A stretch of 54,149 bases of DNA from Gammaproteobacteria bacterium (lineage in GTDB: Bacteria; Gemmatimonadota; Gemmatimonadetes; Longimicrobiales; Gaopeijiaceae): positions 1 to 54,149 of the forward strand of contig VXNP01000153.1 of NCBI GenBank assembly GCA_009840525.1. The letters are read 5' to 3'. The number at the start of each line of letters is the position of its first letter. The stretch's first letter is position 1. Of the stretch, positions 43,896-54,074 are shown one piece after another. The position numbers and the translations under genes are program-made. The notes beneath the pieces were generated by a model, which saw only the letters and a program-made list of their open reading frames with translations, made no database searches and was not told the DNA's origin.

Positions 43896-44990
43896 ATGAG
43901 CAGGGGCGCAAAGGTAGTTGTCGGCACGATCGTGGTCGGGGGCCTGGGCGCCTCGGTGTTCGCAGTGCTTGCGGCCGCGGGCGGTGCCGAGACCGAGGTG
44001 GACACCGTCGCTGTGGAGAGGGGTGAGATCGTGGACCGCGCCCTCGCGGTCGGACGCATCGAACCGCTCGTCGAAGTGAGCGTGAAGTCGCAGCTCGCGG
44101 GCGTCGTGCGGCGGATGTTCAAGGAGCCCGGCCAATACGTCCGGCAGGGTGAGCCTCTGCTCGAAGTCCAGCCCAACCCGACGCCGATCGAGCTGGTCGA
44201 GGCGCGTCGCAACATCGAACTGCGCGAAATCGAGTTGCAGCAACTCGAGAGGCGCCGCGATCGGCTGGCTGCGTTGCGCGACCAGGACCTCGCGTCGGAA
44301 GAGCAGTTCGAGGACGCCGAATACTCGCTCAACGAAGTCACGCTCCAGCTCCAGATCGCCCGGGAGCGCCTGGCCCTGCTCTCGGAAGGCCGCGTGACCA
44401 TCGGAGACGAGGCCGTGGAGACGGTCATCCAGAGCCCCATCCAGGGCTTCATCCTCGAGAAGATGGTGGAAATCGGAGATCCCGTGGTCCCGCTCACGAC
44501 CTTCCAGGAAGGGACCGTCCTGATGACGATGGCCGAGATGGACGAACTGCTCTTTCGCGGCACGGTCGATGAAATCGACGTGGGCCGGCTGGCGGAGGGA
44601 ATGCCGGTCGAAGTTACGATCGGGGCGCTTCCCGACACGCGCGTCGAGGGGCGGCTGACGAGGATTTCGCTCACGGGACGCGACGAGGAGAACGCGACCA
44701 TCTTTCCGGTCGAAATCGCGGTCCTGCCCGCGGAGGGCACCTTGCTGAGAGCGGGCTATTCGGCGAACGCCCAGGTGATCATCGAGCGCCGCTCGGACAT
44801 CCTGATCATCCCGGAGCGCGTGGTGAGGTTCGAGGAGGAGGGAGCGTTCGTGACGGTTCGCACGGGACCCGACGAGACCGAGGAGCGCGAGATCAGGACG
44901 GGTCTCAGCGACGGGATCAGCGTCGAGGTGCTCGACGGCCTGGCGGAGGGCGAGCGCGTCATGGAGCCCCCGCGGCGCGAGATCACCTAG
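43896..44990 (+). CDS. HlyD/MacA-like periplasmic adaptor
   Basis: This 364-residue membrane-fusion protein has an N-terminal membrane anchor (residues 8-28), a biotinyl-lipoyl-like segment (VKSQLAGVVRRMF), a coiled-coil hairpin (about 95-150, RNIELREIELQQLERRR), the returning lipoyl half (VIQSPIQGFILEKMVEIGDPV) and a beta-barrel domain. It links an inner-membrane permease to the outside or an outer-membrane factor. GGGAGG lies 10 bases upstream. The next two genes encode MacB-like permeases. No outer-membrane factor or ATPase is nearby. Confidence 0.9.
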   Translation: MSRGAKVVVGTIVVGGLGASVFAVLAAAGGAETEVDTVAVERGEIVDRALAVGRIEPLVEVSVKSQLAGVVRRMFKEPGQYVRQGEPLLEVQPNPTPIELVEARRNIELREIELQQLERRRDRLAALRDQDLASEEQFEDAEYSLNEVTLQLQIARERLALLSEGRVTIGDEAVETVIQSPIQGFILEKMVEIGDPVVPLTTFQEGTVLMTMAEMDELLFRGTVDEIDVGRLAEGMPVEVTIGALPDTRVEGRLTRISLTGRDEENATIFPVEIAVLPAEGTLLRAGYSANAQVIIERRSDILIIPERVVRFEEEGAFVTVRTGPDETEEREIRTGLSDGISVEVLDGLAEGERVMEPPRREIT

Positions 44991-45012
44991 GGCCGCGGGC
45001 AGAGGAGACGCC

Positions 45013-46245
45013 GTGAGGCTGGTCGACGCTGTCCGGCAACTGTGGTCGGATCTTTCCGCCCAGCGTCTGCGCACGGTCCTGACCATACTCGGGATCACCT
45101 GGGGCACGGTGGCGGTGGTCGTTCTGCTCGCTTTTTCGGTCGGGCTCGAACGGCAGACCATCAAGAGGTTTCACGGGCTGGGCGACCGGATCGTTGTGCT
45201 CTTCGGCGGACGCACCACGCTGGCCCACGCTGGGTTCAGGGAGGGGCGAACGATTCGGTTGCGCGAAGAGGATGCCCGGATCCTGGCCCGCCAGATCCCC
45301 GACATCACGATGATCAGCCCGGAGTACTCGACGCGCGAAGCCCCCGTCCGCCGCGGCCGGAACGGAGTGAATCCCAATATCACCGGCATTCATCCCGTGT
45401 ATGGCGAGATGCGGAACGTCATCCCGCTGCCGGGCGGCCGATTCATCAACGAGCGGGATCTGGAAGAGCGCCGCCGCGTCGTCTTCCTCGGCGACGAGGT
45501 CGCTCGCGTCCTGTTTGGCGACGCGGACCCCGTTGGCGAACAGGTCAGGGTCGGGGATTCGCCATTCACCGTGATCGGCGTGCTCCAGCCCAAGATCCAG
45601 AACAGCTCCTACAACTCGCGCGACGAAGACCGGGTGTTCATTCCGGCGAGCACGCACGCGGCTCTTTTCGGCTCGCGCTTCGTCTCGAACCTGGTCTACC
45701 GGACGGCGGACGCCTCGCGCACCGAGGCGGTTGAGGAGCGAGTCTACGAAGTGCTGGGCAGGAAGTACCGCTTCAGTCCACGGGACGAGGACGCGCTTCA
45801 GGTCTGGGACACGGCCGAATGGGAGCGCATGTTCGGCTTCCTGTTCCTCGGGTTCAAGCTCTTCTTCGCGATCGTGGGCAGCTTCACGCTCAGCGTCGGC
45901 GGGATCGGCGTCGCGAACATCATGTACATCGTCGTGCACGAGCGCACGCGCGAGATCGGGATCAAGCGCTCGGTCGGCGCGACCCGAAGGTCCATCCTCT
46001 GGCAGTTTCTCGCGGAGAGCGTCCTCATCGTGGCTGTCGGGGCCGCGCTCGGCGTGCTCGTATCGGCGGGGCTTGTGAAGGTGGTGTCTCTGTTCCCGAT
46101 GAACGACATCGTGGGCACGCCCGTGATCTCGCTCCAGGTGGCCGCCGTGACGATGGCGCTGCTGGCGTTCGTCGCGATGCTCGCCGGCTGGTTGCCCGCT
46201 CGTCGCGCCGCGGCGCTGGATCCCGTCGAATGCCTCCGTCACTAG
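45013..46245 (+). CDS. MacB-like ABC transporter permease 1
   Basis: This 410-residue permease starts at GTG 45013 with AGGAG five bases upstream. One N-terminal helix (near 17-45, LRTVLTILGITWGTVAVVVL) precedes a large periplasmic MacB_PCD domain (about 50-255) and three C-terminal FtsX-type helices, including VGGIGVANIMYIVVHERTRE. This is the MacB/FtsX type that drives mechanotransmission rather than classic transport. There is no fused ATPase domain, so a separate ATPase is required. It lies 22 bases after the adaptor gene. Confidence 0.91.
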   Translation: MRLVDAVRQLWSDLSAQRLRTVLTILGITWGTVAVVVLLAFSVGLERQTIKRFHGLGDRIVVLFGGRTTLAHAGFREGRTIRLREEDARILARQIPDITMISPEYSTREAPVRRGRNGVNPNITGIHPVYGEMRNVIPLPGGRFINERDLEERRRVVFLGDEVARVLFGDADPVGEQVRVGDSPFTVIGVLQPKIQNSSYNSRDEDRVFIPASTHAALFGSRFVSNLVYRTADASRTEAVEERVYEVLGRKYRFSPRDEDALQVWDTAEWERMFGFLFLGFKLFFAIVGSFTLSVGGIGVANIMYIVVHERTREIGIKRSVGATRRSILWQFLAESVLIVAVGAALGVLVSAGLVKVVSLFPMNDIVGTPVISLQVAAVTMALLAFVAMLAGWLPARRAAALDPVECLRH

Positions 46246-46316
46246 CGCCGGCGTGCCGCACCCGCGGGGTGGTCCTCGCCCTCGCGGTCGCGCTCCCTGC
46301 TCCCGCAGTCTGACCG

Positions 46317-47561
46317 ATGTGGAAGATCCTCCTCGCAGACGTTCTCGGTGACCTGCGGGCCAACCGCACCCGCAGCTTCCTCACCATCTTCGCGATGGTG
46401 TGGGGCACGATCTCCATCGTTTTGCTGCTTGCCTTCGGCCGGGGGCTCCGAACTCAGGTTTCGGAGGGCCTGCTCAATGCGGGAGAGCGAATCTTCATGG
46501 TCTACGGCGGCCAGACGAGCCTCGAGCACGAGGGTCTCGCGCAGGGACGCCGGATACGGCTGCGGGAAGATGATCTCGACCTGGTCCTGCGTGCGGTCCC
46601 GGAGTTCGAGTTCGGCAGCCCGTCCTACGGGCGCGGCAGGACCCATCTCAAGGCGGGCGAGAACCAGACCACGACCTACATGGAGGGCGTGAACCCGATC
46701 TTCTCCGAGCTGCGGCGCATGTTCCCCGCTCCCGGCGGACGGTTCATCAATCAGCGCGACCTGGATCAGAGGCGGCGCGTGCTCTTTCTGGGTGACGAGA
46801 TCGCGGCGCGCCTGTTCGGCGACACGCCACCCGTGGGACAGACCGTCCTGCTCGACGGGCTCTCCTTCCGGGTGATCGGCGTGATGGAATCCAAGTTCCA
46901 GGATTCGAGCAACAACGGTCCGGACGAGAACCGCGCCATCATCCCGGCCTCGACGTTCCGGAGCATCTATGGCAACGAATTCGTGAGCCACCTCCTCGTG
47001 CGGCCGCGCACCGTCGCGGACGCCCCGTTCGCCAAGCGGGAGATGTACCGGGTCCTCGGTGGCCGGCACAGGTTCGATCCGGCGGACGAGCGGGCGCTCA
47101 GCATCTGGGACTTCATCGAGGATGAGAAGGTGGTGGGTCAGATCGGCTACGGCATCCAGGTATTCCTGGGGCTGGTCGGCGCCTTCACGCTGCTGGTCGC
47201 CGGGGTCGGCGTCGCGAACATCATGTATGTCGTCGTGCGTGAGCGGACGCGGGAGATCGGCATCAAGCTCGCCGTGGGCGCGCGCCGACGGCACATCGTC
47301 AGCCAGTTCCTGTCGGAAGCGATCGTCATCACGGTCGGCGGGGGCCTGCTCGGACTCGCCATCGCCTCGCTCCTGGTGATCGGCATAGACAGCCTTCCCA
47401 GCGACAACCCGGCCCTGGAGTACATCCTGAACCCGAAACTCTCGCTCCCGATCGCCTCGATCTGCGTCGGCATGCTCATGGCGATCGGGCTCGTGGCTGG
47501 AATTCTGCCTGCGCGCAGGGCGGCGCGGCTGGATCCGGTGGAGTCGCTGAGGTACGAGTAG
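46317..47561 (+). CDS. MacB-like ABC transporter permease 2
   Basis: This 414-residue paralogue of the preceding permease has the same architecture: N-terminal helix with RSFLTIFAMVWGTISIVLLL, MacB_PCD domain (for example MFPAPGGRFINQRDLDQRRR), and terminal FtsX helices with VAGVGVANIMYVVVRE. The pair probably forms a heterodimer. It is 71 bases downstream of permease 1. It also lacks an ATPase domain, and none of the neighbours is an LolD/MacB-type ATPase. It converges on the substrate-binding gene. Confidence 0.91.
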   Translation: MWKILLADVLGDLRANRTRSFLTIFAMVWGTISIVLLLAFGRGLRTQVSEGLLNAGERIFMVYGGQTSLEHEGLAQGRRIRLREDDLDLVLRAVPEFEFGSPSYGRGRTHLKAGENQTTTYMEGVNPIFSELRRMFPAPGGRFINQRDLDQRRRVLFLGDEIAARLFGDTPPVGQTVLLDGLSFRVIGVMESKFQDSSNNGPDENRAIIPASTFRSIYGNEFVSHLLVRPRTVADAPFAKREMYRVLGGRHRFDPADERALSIWDFIEDEKVVGQIGYGIQVFLGLVGAFTLLVAGVGVANIMYVVVRERTREIGIKLAVGARRRHIVSQFLSEAIVITVGGGLLGLAIASLLVIGIDSLPSDNPALEYILNPKLSLPIASICVGMLMAIGLVAGILPARRAARLDPVESLRYE

Positions 47562-47607
47562 AGGGGGGCTCAAGCCACCTTGGGGCTCTCCAAGGCCAGC
47601 TCCGCCA

Positions 47608-49248
47608 CTAATCCCTCACTAACCTCGCATTGTGCACAAAGTAGAACTGTCCCTCCGACATCAGCTCGAAATCGCGCACCTCGTCTGACACGGCGTAGAA
47701 GATCGGCTCGCTGAGGGTAGGCAGCATCAGCGCGTTCTCCATGATGATCCGCTGCGCTTCCTGCGCCAGTTCGCACCGGGCTTCCCGGTCCGGGATGGTC
47801 CGGAGCTGACCTACGAGCCGGTCCAGTTCCTCGTCGACAAAACCGGTCCAAGCCCATCCCCCGACCACGTCGTGGGCCGAGTTCCAGAGCATGTCCATCA
47901 GCAGGGGATCGGGGCTGCGCTGGCGCTCGTACATCAGGTCGAAGTCGCGGTTGTTGACCATCTCGAGCTGCACCGGGCCGGGCACGATCTCGATGGCCAC
48001 TTCGATGCCGACCGCGCGCCACTGGGCCTGGATCGCCTCTCCCATCTCCTCGCGGTCGAGGATCGTCCAGCGCACGCGCAGCGGGGTGCCGTCCTCCACG
48101 CCGGCGATGCCGTAGGCTTCGCGGATGCCGTCGCCGTCGCGGTCCGTGTACCCGGCCTCCTCCAGAAGTTGGCGCGCGGTCGCGGGGTCGTGCGGGTAGA
48201 GGTCCGCGTTCCCTTCCCAGTAGCAGGGATGGACCGTGTTCAGGGGGCCATCGGATGACAGAAAGTGCCCGTCGTAGAGCAGATCGTTGATGGCGGGCTG
48301 ATCGGTTGCGTACAGCACGGCCTGCCGGACCCTGAGGTCGCTGAAGGGTGGGCGCCGCACGTTCATGACCATCTGGAGCCCCGTTCCGGCCTGGTAGCCG
48401 GTGAGCAGCGAGAAGCCCTCCGCATCGCGGTAGTCATCGATGTAGGCCGTGGGCAGATTCATGGCGATATGGGCATTCCCCGTGCGGACGATGTTGCCCA
48501 GGACCGCCTCCTCGCCGATGAAGCGGATGGTCACGCGCTCGACCTTGGCCGGGCCCGGCTCCCTGCTGATCGAGTTCCAGCCGCCGTAGCCGTCCCAGCG
48601 CCGCACGGTCACATGGTCGTTGGGCACCCACTCCTCCAGCAGAAACGGTCCCGCGCCCACCAGATGGCGGTCGAACTCCTCGATGCCCCACTGCTCCGCA
48701 GCCGTTGGAGACCAGATGGGGACCCTGCGGAAGGCGTCGAGGACCGTCACCCACGGCGCCTCGTAGTGGAGCGTGACGGTGGTGTCGTCGACGACCTCCA
48801 CCCGTTCGACCGGCCCGACGTGGGCCGCCATCTCCCCCGAGCGCGTCGCCGGGTCCAGGATGCGTTCGACGTTGTACTTGACGGCTTCCGCGTCGAAGGG
48901 CGTGCCGTCCTGGAACACGACCCCGCTCCGGAGGTTGAACGTCCACTCGTCCGCGACAGCGTTGGAGGACCAGCTCGCGGCCAGCGCCGGATGGAATTCG
49001 CCGTCCGGCCCGAGGATCAGCAGCGGATCCGTGATCTTGTAGTCGATGAGCCACGCCGTCTGGTAGGGCTCGATGTGGCCGTCGAGGGAGGCGGGTTCGC
49101 GGGCGGCAGTCCAGGCGATGATGAGTTCGTCGGCGGCGGCGCCCGGGCCGGACGCTCCACCCTCGCACGCGAGCAAGGTGACGGCGAGCAGTCCCACGGC
49201 CCCCGGCCGCAGGAGAGCTTCCAGGATCCCTGACGCTATATCGGCCAA
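47608..49248 (-). CDS. Peptide-type ABC substrate-binding lipoprotein (SBP_bac_5 family)
   Basis: This family-5 solute-binding protein is 546 residues from a TTG at 49248. No ATG is suitable, and GAGG lies five bases upstream. The hydrophobic leader ends with LLAVTLLAC (Cys28), so it is a lipoprotein. The core is characteristic: EWTFNLRSGVVFQDGTPFDAEAVKYN, VRQAVLYATDQ and DPATARQLLEEAGY. It binds peptides or similar compounds for OppBCDF-type systems. Its own operon has only the AtoE gene upstream. The OppBCDF genes 25 kb away lack a binding protein, so it may serve them. Confidence 0.92.
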   Translation of the reverse strand: MADIASGILEALLRPGAVGLLAVTLLACEGGASGPGAAADELIIAWTAAREPASLDGHIEPYQTAWLIDYKITDPLLILGPDGEFHPALAASWSSNAVADEWTFNLRSGVVFQDGTPFDAEAVKYNVERILDPATRSGEMAAHVGPVERVEVVDDTTVTLHYEAPWVTVLDAFRRVPIWSPTAAEQWGIEEFDRHLVGAGPFLLEEWVPNDHVTVRRWDGYGGWNSISREPGPAKVERVTIRFIGEEAVLGNIVRTGNAHIAMNLPTAYIDDYRDAEGFSLLTGYQAGTGLQMVMNVRRPPFSDLRVRQAVLYATDQPAINDLLYDGHFLSSDGPLNTVHPCYWEGNADLYPHDPATARQLLEEAGYTDRDGDGIREAYGIAGVEDGTPLRVRWTILDREEMGEAIQAQWRAVGIEVAIEIVPGPVQLEMVNNRDFDLMYERQRSPDPLLMDMLWNSAHDVVGGWAWTGFVDEELDRLVGQLRTIPDREARCELAQEAQRIIMENALMLPTLSEPIFYAVSDEVRDFELMSEGQFYFVHNARLVRD

Positions 49249-49310
49249 CCTGACCTCAACCGGCGCCCCCAAGCCCCCTCCTCCTAAGTGCGCAATGCGC
49301 CCGGAACCCC

Positions 49311-50720
49311 TCAATACGGCAGGAAGAACAGCGCCAGCGCGATGAAGGGGACCAGCAGGATCATCATCGTGATGCCGTAGCCGAACATGTCGCGGGCGCG
49401 CAGGCCCGTGATGGCGAGCAGCGGGATCGCCCAGAACGGGTTGAACAGGTTGGTGTGCGCGTCGCCCACGGCGTACGCGGCGATGGTCTGGCCGTGCGGC
49501 ACCCCCAGTTCCGCCCCTGCCTGCATCATCGGGCCCCCGACGATGGCCCATTCGCTCCCCGCGGAAGGCACGAAGACGTTCAGGACGCCGCCCGTGATCC
49601 ACGTCACCACCGGGAAGACGTCGGGGTTGGCGGCCGAAATGTCGAGCAGGCTCTGCGTCATCGTCTCCACGAGGCCGGTCCCGGTCATGATCCCGACGAT
49701 CCCCGCGTAGAAGGGGAACTGGAGGATGATGCCGGCGCTTCCCTTCACGGCGTCGGTGAACTCGTCCTGGTACTTGGAAGGGCTGATGAACAGGAGCATC
49801 CCGATCATCAGGAACCCGAAGTTGAAGACGTTCAGGTCAAGCGCGCCCATCGGGTCCGTCACGAATTCCCGTACCAGCATCACGACGCCCGTCAGAGCGA
49901 TGATTCCGCCGAGGATGCGGCTATGGTTGATGCGGTCGGCCGGGCTCGGCTTGGCGATGGCCGGCTTGGGGGGACGAGTGTCCTCCGCATCGGCTGCATC
50001 GGGAACGTAGCGCGCGATGCCCCGGCAATTCCGGTCCGGCGGGGCGAGCAGATAGAGCATCAGGCACCCGTAGGCCAGCGCGAGCGCCGTGAGCAGCAGC
50101 GGATAGGGATGGAAGACCCACTCGCTGGCGGGGATCACCCGGTCGACGATGCCCATCTGCATGAACACGTTGTTGTCCGTCGCCTGCAGGAGGCCCGCGG
50201 AGCTGGACATGCCCCATCCCCAGGTCAGGCTCATGCCCATGTATCCGGCCACGGCGAGCAGCGGATAGTGGACGGCCATGCTCCTGCGATGCGCCACCTT
50301 TCCCATCTCGCGCGCGAGGATGGCGCCGAAAATGAGCCCGAGACCCCACGAGATCCATCCCGTCAGCATCGAGCCCACGCCCACCAGCACCACCGCCTGG
50401 CGCCCGTTCCGTGGGAGGCGCACCAGCCAGAGTATTCCCCGCTTCACCACCGGGTGGTACGCCACCACGAAGCCGGTCACCAGGATGATGACCATCTGCA
50501 TGGCGAAGGTGAGCAGAACCCAGAAGCCGTCGTACCAGGCGAAGGCGATCTCGGCGGGGCTCGATCCCTCGGACAGCCACGCCGTCACGGCGGCGACATA
50601 GGTGAGGATGATGGCGAACAGGAACGGGTTCGGCATCCATCGTTCGACGAAGTCCGCGATGACCTCACCGAACTTCTGTACGGGCGTAAGCTTCGGCTCT
50701 CCGGCGCTGGTCTGGGTCAA
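49311..50720 (-). CDS. Short-chain fatty acid transporter (AtoE family)
   Basis: This 469-residue membrane protein has about 12 helices and belongs to the AtoE/SCFA transporter family, which takes up short-chain fatty acids such as butyrate or acetoacetate. Diagnostic stretches are FADFVERWMPNPFLFAIILT-like in the first 50 residues, NNVFMQMGIVDRVIP and the C-terminal PSAGSEWAIVGGPMM followed by QTIAAYAVGDAHTNLF. The MTQTSAGEPKLTP leader is cytoplasmic. It ends 62 bases before the substrate-binding lipoprotein gene on the same strand. Confidence 0.9.
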   Translation of the reverse strand: MTQTSAGEPKLTPVQKFGEVIADFVERWMPNPFLFAIILTYVAAVTAWLSEGSSPAEIAFAWYDGFWVLLTFAMQMVIILVTGFVVAYHPVVKRGILWLVRLPRNGRQAVVLVGVGSMLTGWISWGLGLIFGAILAREMGKVAHRRSMAVHYPLLAVAGYMGMSLTWGWGMSSSAGLLQATDNNVFMQMGIVDRVIPASEWVFHPYPLLLTALALAYGCLMLYLLAPPDRNCRGIARYVPDAADAEDTRPPKPAIAKPSPADRINHSRILGGIIALTGVVMLVREFVTDPMGALDLNVFNFGFLMIGMLLFISPSKYQDEFTDAVKGSAGIILQFPFYAGIVGIMTGTGLVETMTQSLLDISAANPDVFPVVTWITGGVLNVFVPSAGSEWAIVGGPMMQAGAELGVPHGQTIAAYAVGDAHTNLFNPFWAIPLLAITGLRARDMFGYGITMMILLVPFIALALFFLPY

Positions 50721-50963
50721 GGCGCTTCCTCCCTCTGGCGTCCTCGGAGTTCAACTCGCCCGCGGGTCCCGGCTGCGGGACGGCAACCCGGCAACATACG
50801 GAGCGCGTTGCCCCGGGGACAGTAAAGCGCGGGCGGGCAGCGCACTTGCGGCGGGACGCGCTCTTGCCCGGAGGGATGCGCGGGAACACGATGGAAGGAT
50901 TCCCGACCCGCCATCTCATCGCCCGGCGGGTGCGGTTTTGTCCCGGCCGGAAGAGGTGGCCCC

Positions 50964-52118
50964 ATGACCGTTCGTAAGAAGCTCCCGGGTGTCGCGTCTC
51001 TCGTCATCACCGTCGTTACCGCCGGTCTCATCGTCATGACGATGACGTGCGCGGCTCCGGACGCCGCCGACTCTCCGGCCGCCGTTGATTCCTCCTCCGG
51101 GATGCCGGATGGAGTCCCGCAGTTCGAGCCCGTGGAGGGGTGGTTTCAGTTGCCCGAAGGCTTCGAGTGGGGGCAGGTGATCGGCCTCTTCGCCGACGCC
51201 CGGGGACACGTCTGGACCTCCAGCGGCAGCCAGATCGGGGAATGGGACACCGAGGGGAACCTGTTGCAGTCCTGGAGCGCGGCCGGCCCGGACGGCAACT
51301 GGAGCACGATCCACGGCCTCTTCGTGGACCACAACGATTTCGTGTGGACGAACGCGCGAGAGAGCCAGATGACGCTCAAGTTCACGCGTGACGGAGAGCA
51401 CGTGATGACGCTGGGACGCTTCGATGAAACGGGGGGCAGCAACGACCCCACGCTGATGGGGCGTCCCGCCGAGATCTGGGTGGATCCGGAGGACAACGAG
51501 GTCTTCATCGCCGATGGATACGGCAACCGGCGCGTGATCGTGTTCGATGGGGAGAGCGGGGAGTACCTGAGGCACTGGGGCGCGTACGGGGAGCAGCCGG
51601 ACGACGACTACGAGTGGGATCCGATGTCGGGTGAACCCTCACAGCAGTTCCAGACCGCGCACGGGATCTTCGGGTCCCGGGACGGACTCATCTACCTCGC
51701 GGACCGGGCCAACAACCGGATCCAGGTCTTCCGGCAGAGCGGCGAGTACGTGATGGAGAAGATCGTGCGACCGTTGTGTCCGCCCGAGGGTGATCCGGTG
51801 CCGGACTGCGGAGGGTCAGCCACCTTTTCGGTCGGTTTCTCGCCCGACGAGGCACAGACCTGGCTCTACGTCGCCGACGGGGGCTCGCATGTGATTCTGG
51901 TCCTGCGGCGCTCGGACCTGGAGGTGGTGGACGAGTTCGGCGGGCCGGGGGTGGGTCCCGGGGAGCTGGGTCGGCCGCACAACCTGTCCATGGATCCCCA
52001 GGGGAACATGTTCGTGGCCGAGGCAGCGGGGCCGTGGATCTTCGACGCCGCGGGGGACAGCGTCCAGGCCGGATTCCGGGCGCAGAAGTTCGCGGTGCTC
52101 GGGGCGGGCGGGAGTTGA
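50964..52118 (+). CDS. NHL/six-bladed propeller lipoprotein
   Basis: This 384-residue protein has a signal peptide with an atypical lipobox ending VMTMTC (Cys29). The mature region consists of NHL-like repeats such as 'LFADARGHVWTSSGSQIGEW' and 'GIFGSRDGLIYLADRANNRI', with four or more visible, as in peptidylglycine-type propellers. No catalytic residues stand out, so a binding role is likely. It is followed 13 bases later by the PIG-L gene, with which it may be co-transcribed. Confidence 0.82.
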   Translation: MTVRKKLPGVASLVITVVTAGLIVMTMTCAAPDAADSPAAVDSSSGMPDGVPQFEPVEGWFQLPEGFEWGQVIGLFADARGHVWTSSGSQIGEWDTEGNLLQSWSAAGPDGNWSTIHGLFVDHNDFVWTNARESQMTLKFTRDGEHVMTLGRFDETGGSNDPTLMGRPAEIWVDPEDNEVFIADGYGNRRVIVFDGESGEYLRHWGAYGEQPDDDYEWDPMSGEPSQQFQTAHGIFGSRDGLIYLADRANNRIQVFRQSGEYVMEKIVRPLCPPEGDPVPDCGGSATFSVGFSPDEAQTWLYVADGGSHVILVLRRSDLEVVDEFGGPGVGPGELGRPHNLSMDPQGNMFVAEAAGPWIFDAAGDSVQAGFRAQKFAVLGAGGS

Positions 52119-52131
52119 GCGGAGCGCTGTG

Positions 52132-54074
52132 ATGACTGATTGGGACATCGCGAGGCGCGCGGCGGCGGTCGGTCTTGCATTTCTGGCCCTGGCTGGCCCC
52201 GTCGGCCTCGCGGCCCAGTCGACGGACGGCGCGCCCGGGCTCGATCGGGTGCTGGCGTTCCCCGCTGCGGTGGCCGAGGAGCGGCTCGATCCCGACCGGG
52301 GCGCGATGGGGGCCTGGCAGCGCATCCTCAAGCTCGGCACGACCGCGAGCCTCCTCCATGTGACCGCCCATCCCGACGACGAAAACTCGGGCATGCTCAC
52401 GTTCGCCAGCCGCGGCTGGGGGGCGCGCACCGCACTTCTGAGCCTGAACCGGGGTGAGGCCGGCGCCAACGCGATCGGCCCCGAACTCTTCGACGGCCTC
52501 GGGTTGATCCGCACGCGCGAGCTGGTCCTGGCCGGCCGCTACTACGGCCTGGACGACCTCTACTTCACCACGGCCGTGGATTACGGCTACTCCAAGTCGG
52601 TCGAGGAAGCCTACCGGAGCTGGGACCCGGAAGCCGTGCTGGAGGACATGGTGCGGGTGGTGCGCCTGAACCGCCCGCTGGTGGTGGTGGCCCGATTCCA
52701 CGGGTCGAGACGCGATGGACACGGACACCATCATGCTTCCGGATTGCTGACGCCGGAGGCGGTGGAGGCGGCTGCGGATCCGGCGCGGTTCCCGGGACAG
52801 ATCGGGCAGGAGGGGCTCAGGCCGTGGCGGGTGCTGCGCACCTACCGCGGCGGGATTCGCGTGGACGAGCCATTTCACGTGCAGGTGGACGCCCGCGGGG
52901 AGAGTCCGTGGGTCGGTACCAGCTTTCAGGCATGGGCCAGCCGGGGGCTCGGTCTCCAGCGCTCGCAGACGGCGGGACGGGTGCGCGTCGGGGGCGGGCT
53001 CTATCGATACGAGCTTCGGGATGGGGGCGGGAGCACGGATGGGAGCGGGTCGGCGGACGCGCGCGGGCGCGGCGATGAAGCTTTGCCCGCGAGTCAGGCC
53101 GAGGAATCCTTCTTTGCCGGCCTGGACACTTCGCTGAACGGGCTCCCCGCTCTGCTGGGCGAGCCGGTGAGCCCGGAGACCAGCGCGTTGCTGGCGCGGC
53201 TTCAGGGACTGGTCGATGAGGTCGCCGCCGGGTTCGACTTCCGTGCTCCGGGACAGTCCGTACCGGATCTGGTGCGGGGTCTCGGTCTGTTGCGGTCCGC
53301 GATTGCGTCCTCGATGGGCGCACCCGAGACCCAGTTCCAGTTGCGGCTGAAGGAACGGCAGGTCGAAGACGCCATCGCCGCCGCGAGCGGCCTTCTCGTC
53401 GAGGCGGGACTGCCGGGTGGGGCGAGCGGCGCGGTGGTTGTGCCCGGCCAGAGTCTGGCGGTCGGAATCGCGGTCGAGGTGACCGTGGCGGCAGGTGTCG
53501 GGGTCTCGGAGGCCCGGGTCGTCGACCGGGCCGGGGTCGTGGTGGGGCGGACTTCCGACTTCGCTGCGACAGGGAGCGGCTTTGCGGCCGAGACGGAGCT
53601 GCGCATGCCCGAGGTGGATGCCGATGCGGACGCCGAGGCGAGGGCGGCCGCCCCCTACTTCGCCCGCGACGGGATCGCCCAGAACCACTACCAGGTGGCG
53701 GATTCGGCGGACCTGCACCTTCCGTGGCGGCGACCCGCCCTGTCGGTTGCCGTCGACCTGGTGGTGGAGGGGACAACCATAGTGTACACCGTCCCCGTCA
53801 CCGCCCCGGTGCCCCGCCTGCCGTACGGGTCGGTGACGCGCCCGGTCGAGGTGCTGCCCGCCCTTTCGGTTGTGGTCGACCCCCCCGTGCGGGTGGTTCC
53901 CGTGGAGGTGCCGGCCGCGCCACCCGGCGACGCGCAACCGGGCAGTCCCACCGCCACATCCGACGGCCCCACCGCGCCGGCGAACGGACAGCCGGGCCGC
54001 CCCACCACCACATCCGACCGCCCGGCCGCCTCGGCGAGCCCCCAGGCGGTCGCCATTCCCATCCAGGTGCGCGT
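52132..54074 (+). CDS. PIG-L/LmbE-family deacetylase, truncated by the contig end
   Basis: This zinc-dependent de-N-acetylase starts at an ATG (GGAG seven bases upstream). A signal peptide ends in AGPVGLAAQS, so it is exported. The PIG-L domain (about 70-250) has AHPDDE (79-84) with the metal Asp and His, RRTRE-like LIRTREL, and GHGHHHASG near 195-205. A long C-terminal beta-rich and Pro-rich extension follows. The real sequence probably runs only to about 54074; the last residues before the apparent stop at 54141 come from adapter sequence. The true C-terminus is missing. Confidence 0.83.

Noticed and set aside
47578-47595. Hairpin CCTTGG-n6-CCAAGG between the permease and the substrate-binding gene
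   Set aside because: It has only a 6-bp stem without a T-run. It could be a weak terminator, but the evidence is too thin.
33129-47595. Similar CCTTGGGGCT sequences at 33136 and 47578 as ends of one insertion element
   Set aside because: The similarity covers about ten bases only, without inverted repeats or target duplication, and is probably chance.
122-54074. Long open frames on the opposite strand of most genes
   Set aside because: High GC content lowers stop frequency, and these frames have low-complexity Arg/Pro/Ala-rich translations with no domain, while the annotated frames show recognisable families.
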